This document shows, piece by piece, positions 60,641 to 64,000 of a DNA stretch of 64,000 bases. The stretch comes from Perkinsus marinus ATCC 50983. Its lineage: Eukaryota > Perkinsozoa > Perkinsida > Perkinsidae. The position numbers and the translations under genes were made by a program. A model generated the notes under the pieces. It saw nothing but the letters and a program-made list of their open reading frames with translations, was not told the DNA's origin and did no database searches. How positions within the stretch are numbered: the stretch's first letter is position 1; each line of letters starts with the position of its first letter. Location of the stretch: positions 130,071 through 194,070 of the forward strand of contig NW_003207237.1 of the NCBI RefSeq assembly GCF_000006405.1, read 5' to 3'.

Positions 60641-62520
60641 GTGAACCGAATCACAGTGTTGCCGTACTCCTGCTACTGACTGCTCCGCTCGATCTCGGCG
60701 CTGGCGAGGTCCGTGGAGTAGGAGGTGTTGTCATGTAGCACTTAACGTACGGCTCGCCACACTGCCTTATACTGAGGTTCTTATTCGAACTCGGGTCGAA
60801 TGTCGATAGTTCTGCCCTGGAAGGGTCCTTCCGTTTGAACGGATAGGGACCGAGAACGGGAAGAATGCTGTAGTTGTCGACATCAGTGGTTGCTATGCGC
60901 AAGTAGGTAGGCAGGGCATAAACTTCAGTTTCACCGGCAGATGTGACTGCCAGAATGTTGATGTATCCAAACCATTCCGTATCTTAAACGGAGATAGGTG
61001 AACTCTTTCGGACCGAGAACAGTACCCGGAGTCATGGTGAAGGGTCTTACTAACACACACATCGTTTGGCCTGGTGGAACGGACTTCCCTTCCTTCCACT
61101 CGACCGAGAGTGGTGGAACCTCAGGTCCCTTCACTGTGGCCAACGATACGCTGATGGTTGCCGAATGGTACCTATCATTCAACGCTTCCACGATGAGCCT
61201 CTGGGCCTGGTTGCGACATCCCACCTGACATTTGTGACGTCGATACGGAAGTCATGAACGGACTTGATCGCCATCACCCCCAGGTCAAGGGCATGTGTGA
61301 ACCTACTCGTTACACAGTGAGCATCCAGACATCAGTTGTACATGCGTACCTATACTGCTCCCACACCACAGAATCATCAAAGTGGCATCCTTTGCTGAGC
61401 ATCTTCACTCCTGCCTCAAACTCCTCGTTGGTCTCAGTGTACTTCCTGTCCATGGGTTTGGGAACAACGGAAGGAATTGCCTTCAGCACCAATCGCTTGT
61501 GAATCTCAGTGAAGTCTTCGTATTCGCTATATTTCTGACAACGTCCACCGGTCAGCCACAACGTCTTTCAATTTTACCAATTTATGGCGGTCCCGATAGG
61601 CGTCGAATAATCTCTTCTTGACGATTTTATGTTTGCCTAACTCCAGCTGGCGAACAAAGCGTTGCACCCTCTGAAGAAGCTTAGGCGTCTCGAACTTTTT
61701 ACTAGAGTAAGTGTAATTCGCGAGAATAACCACGAAGCGTATCAGCTGTTCCAATGAGAGCCTCGTAGTGTAACTCCTGCCCAACAGAAATTGGAATGAC
61801 CACACTCGAACAAGCATACTTACTTGTCTCCGTTGGTTACACTGAGCCATGCGCGCTGTGCGACCACCAGTCCGCATAACGTTGGGACAATCTACGCACA
61901 TGACAATGTTCAGCGACAATGAGGAGGATCGCGCAATTGTCATGACATCGAAATCTTGGAGAAAATCGGTGACTTCCAGCCAACCCATACCCCAGTCACC
62001 GGAGGAGAGCTCATTCTCTCGTACAGGATCGAAAAATGCCCTGCAAACCAGTCGCGCGCCAACTGAGCATGGTCGTACCCAAGCTTGGTGATTGCTGCTT
62101 TCTCACTGCCAATTTCAGTCATCACTTTGAGTCGTCGGTATAGACGTGAATAGAACATATGCACCAGCAAGAGACCTGGCCATGGTTCATCTCGGTAGCG
62201 CTTACTAGGGTGTATCTCACCCGCTGCTGGTCGTCGTTGCGCGGATGATGGTAATACTTCAGCGACCGGGTATTGTCTCAGATTGAGGAACAGTTTGAGT
62301 GACACTAAGCGTGGTCGATCAGCGCTACGTTCATTTGCCAACTTCCTAAATGTTGCATAGATTTCGGTTTCGGCTGGAACCTTGCCTGAAGAGTGCGACA
62401 GTCCAAGCTGATCGGATGTCATCGCCTCTACCAATGCTCGAGCTTCCATGGCAACTAGCACTCTGTGGTCTGCCCCTGCACAGTACACTCGATGTAGCGA
62501 GTTCGTCCAATAGGGGTCTC
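60640..62520 (-). CDS. Unrecognised multi-exon gene
   Basis: Several minus-strand blocks look coding and are linked by short GT-AG candidates: VAMEARALVEAMTSDQLG to TKLGYDHAQLARDWFAGHF (62488-62000); LSLEQLIRFVVILANYTYSS through LLQRVQRFVRQLELGKHK (about 61760-61560), joined by a 22-nt or longer intron to EYEDFTEIHKRLVLKAIPS and TNEEFEAGVKMLSKGCHF (to about 61375); LDLGVMAIKSVHDFRIDVTN (about 61290-61220); and a block with EVPPLSVEWKEGKSVPPGQT (about 61070). No domain is certain. It may be a host gene or a decayed mobile-element gene; the typical introns favour the former. Ends are approximate. Confidence 0.35.
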
Positions 62521-63166
62521 CTCTGTTTGAGCTGGTCTTCTGCAGTCTGCGGAGGCTCGAGGTTTCTCTGCGATCCAGAGCCCACGGTTACGTCCTGGTT
62601 TATATGAGCTTTCGGGGATTGACATGGTGTTCTGTTGATAAGCATTCCAAATGATAGTGCTGAATGACTAATCTCCCTTTGTATTGTCCAGTCTGAAGGA
62701 GCACATGCGTACTCGTTCAGTCCGGACCAAAATTTCGGCTATAATCGTGGTGTACTCAGACATGACTAGACCCGCACTAAACTCGACCCTCTATGTGGCT
62801 CGCATTGTTACCGCCTTTATGTAGCATATTCAACAGTGCTCATATTATGCGTAAGAGCACCCGAATCGAAAAATGACAGAAAACCATCATTTCCTAATAT
62901 ACAACCTAATTCCTCGAATCGCAAGAATATCAGATCCTTTGTTGCACAGAATGAGAGATTGACTAGAAACAGATCAAAACTCGTTGAGACTAACAACCCA
63001 GACTGTCATCCCGAGAGACCCTGTCTCCCCGTAACCCAACAGACCCATTGGGGACTAGCGGCCAGTCGCCATCCATCCTAGAAGCTCCGTACGTAGGTTA
63101 GTCACTAGCCTACGTATGGAGCTTCTAGGATGAATCACCCTAAACTCCTATACAGGCCTGCACAAC
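62521..63166. other. Intergenic, no gene recognised
   Basis: It contains a near-perfect foldback (63074-63132) and no convincing coding frame. Confidence 0.3.
63074..63132. repeat. Foldback with 24-bp arms
   Basis: CATCCTAGAAGCTCCGTACG starts the left arm. The right arm is its reverse complement with one mismatch; the spacer is 11 nt. Confidence 0.92.
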
Positions 63167-63435
63167 TCAACAGGGGAATTGACTCTGTGAACGAACCATT
63201 TTCGCAAGTTCTGGGGATGCGTTCACGATCAACTTGAATGGAGGATCTCCACTAGGTATTCCATGGACGAGATAAGCGATTGGGAATGCAATACGTGGAT
63301 ACATGGAAATAGGGCGTGCACCAGCTTGGTTCAACCAGGAGAATCTCAAGCATTGAGCAACCGACTCAAGATGTTTCTCAGTACACAAGTTCAATCGAGT
63401 TCTCGCCCAAATTTGTACTGCGATTGGGACATCTT
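63167..63435 (-). CDS. Possible coding exon, unknown
   Basis: A continuous minus-strand frame of about 88 codons reads DVPIAVQIWARTRLNLCTE, then LRFSWLNQAGARPIS, IAFPIAYLVHGIPSGDPPF and ends MVRSQSQFPC. Its composition looks coding but I recognise no family and no start codon was fixed. Confidence 0.3.
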
Positions 63436-63689
63436 GCGTTCTTCACTCATCTCGAGTTTCCCCAAAGTCCTGTGCGCAACATATGTAAAGGTCTTTCAAG
63501 GTCTTGCATGTATCGTAGGATACTCTCCAGCGCTTGCGATGGAACCGTAAGCATACTTATGAGACTTTATATCTAATTCCGTGTTCATTGACCAACATGC
63601 TGTACCCTACGAGGTGTCTCGACTCGAGAGGACTCGACTATTGTTCAACGGTCCTTGTAGAGTTTTGTTGTCGCGACCAGTGTACCTCC

Positions 63690-64000
63690 ATGGCTCTGCG
63701 GCGTTCATCAGCTCGTCTGAAGCATTTCTTTACAGATGGAGCCAACGACTACGTCACTGGTTGGGAGAATACCCCACCGTTGAAGTTCCCAGCTGACGTC
63801 ATGAAGCCCTGCGACTACTCTATGACCAAGCCTATTCCCAAGCATTGGGTAAGGAGCCCTTGGTGATGACGGGTGAACAGTCGGTCTTCCTCAGAAACTA
63901 CGCGGTTCGGGTATGCACGGTCCGGAGAACACTGATCTGATGAAACTCGTATTATGGAATCGTCTCAAGCAGAAGAGGCCTCAAAGAGAAGTGAGTTCAT
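63690..64000 (+). CDS. Unrecognised protein, 5' part, runs off the window
   Basis: From the ATG at 63690 the first exon reads ALRRSSARLKHFFTDGAND, WENTPPLKFPADVMKPCDYS and ends PIPKHW. A 51-nt GTAAGG...CTCAG intron joins it in phase to KLRGSGMHGPENTDLMKLV and LWNRLKQKRPQRE at the window edge. The basic N-terminus with Arg and Ser (ALRRSSARLKHF) could be a mitochondrial presequence. The small, basic make-up would suit a mitochondrial ribosomal or respiratory protein; that is a guess. Confidence 0.45.

Noticed and set aside
61020-61110. MSP/ASH-like beta domain in the 60.6-62.5 kb gene
   Set aside because: SVPPGQTMCVLVRPF resembles the VPPG turn of such domains, but the fragment is too short and the exon structure too uncertain to claim it.

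Overview
The window looks like nuclear DNA of a flagellated protist, most likely an alveolate of the Perkinsus type. The reasons are: conserved eukaryotic genes split by many very short GT-AG introns (mostly 41-65 nt) beside completely intronless genes; an intraflagellar-transport gene (IFT122); a CatSper-like single-domain cation channel with an EF-hand tail; a large ankyrin-fused NAD-glutamate dehydrogenase; and several small secreted cysteine-rich proteins with no recognised family. The genus is an inference; no rRNA or spliced-leader gene was seen to settle it.

Layout. 1-2.5 kb: 3' part of an ADP-dependent glucokinase gene (+). 3.5-5.1 kb: an unrecognised multi-exon gene (+). 5.6-11.4 kb: IFT122 (-), about 5.8 kb with many introns. 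12.6-14.1 kb: MFS sugar transporter (-), intronless. 14.7-15.8 kb: Myb/SANT-type gene (-). 16.1-19.5 kb: ankyrin-NAD-GDH (-), one 1157-codon exon. 20.4-22.7 kb: DDX5/Dbp2-type RNA helicase (-), five exons. 23.0-25.4 kb: voltage-gated cation channel (-). 25.6-28.6 kb: TM9SF nonaspanin (-). 28.98-29.08 kb: a 100-N assembly gap. 29.2-32.3 kb: a pair of ~145 bp direct repeats around a secreted cysteine-rich protein gene. 32.3-36.2 kb: a 15-exon sirtuin gene (+) with a ZnF-UBP domain in front and two tandem Cys/His repeats behind. 36.7-37.7 kb: UPF0014/FetB-like membrane protein (+). 38.5-44.5 kb: a stretch very rich in perfect short hairpins that holds a decayed MULE transposase and small secreted or membrane protein genes. 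45.5-49.2 kb: a broken LTR retrotransposon (-) with foreign sequence where reverse transcriptase should be. 50.3-53.4 kb: lineage-specific secreted or membrane proteins. 55.07-55.54 kb: the hinge subunit of cytochrome bc1. 55.9-58.0 kb: a membrane-anchored purple acid phosphatase. 58-64 kb: poorly recognised split genes, an integrase-like fragment and the start of another gene at the right edge.

The left half is mostly housekeeping genes; about 29-54 kb is accessory, rich in repeats and small secreted proteins. These genes do not form a pathway. Two threads stand out. First, about ten copies of one ~150 bp repeat lie in the window; nine of them are inside introns, mostly in sense orientation, and they explain most of the long introns. 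Second, several proteins have unusual domain joins: ankyrin with GDH, six membrane helices with an acid phosphatase, and ZnF-UBP with sirtuin and tandem zinc motifs.
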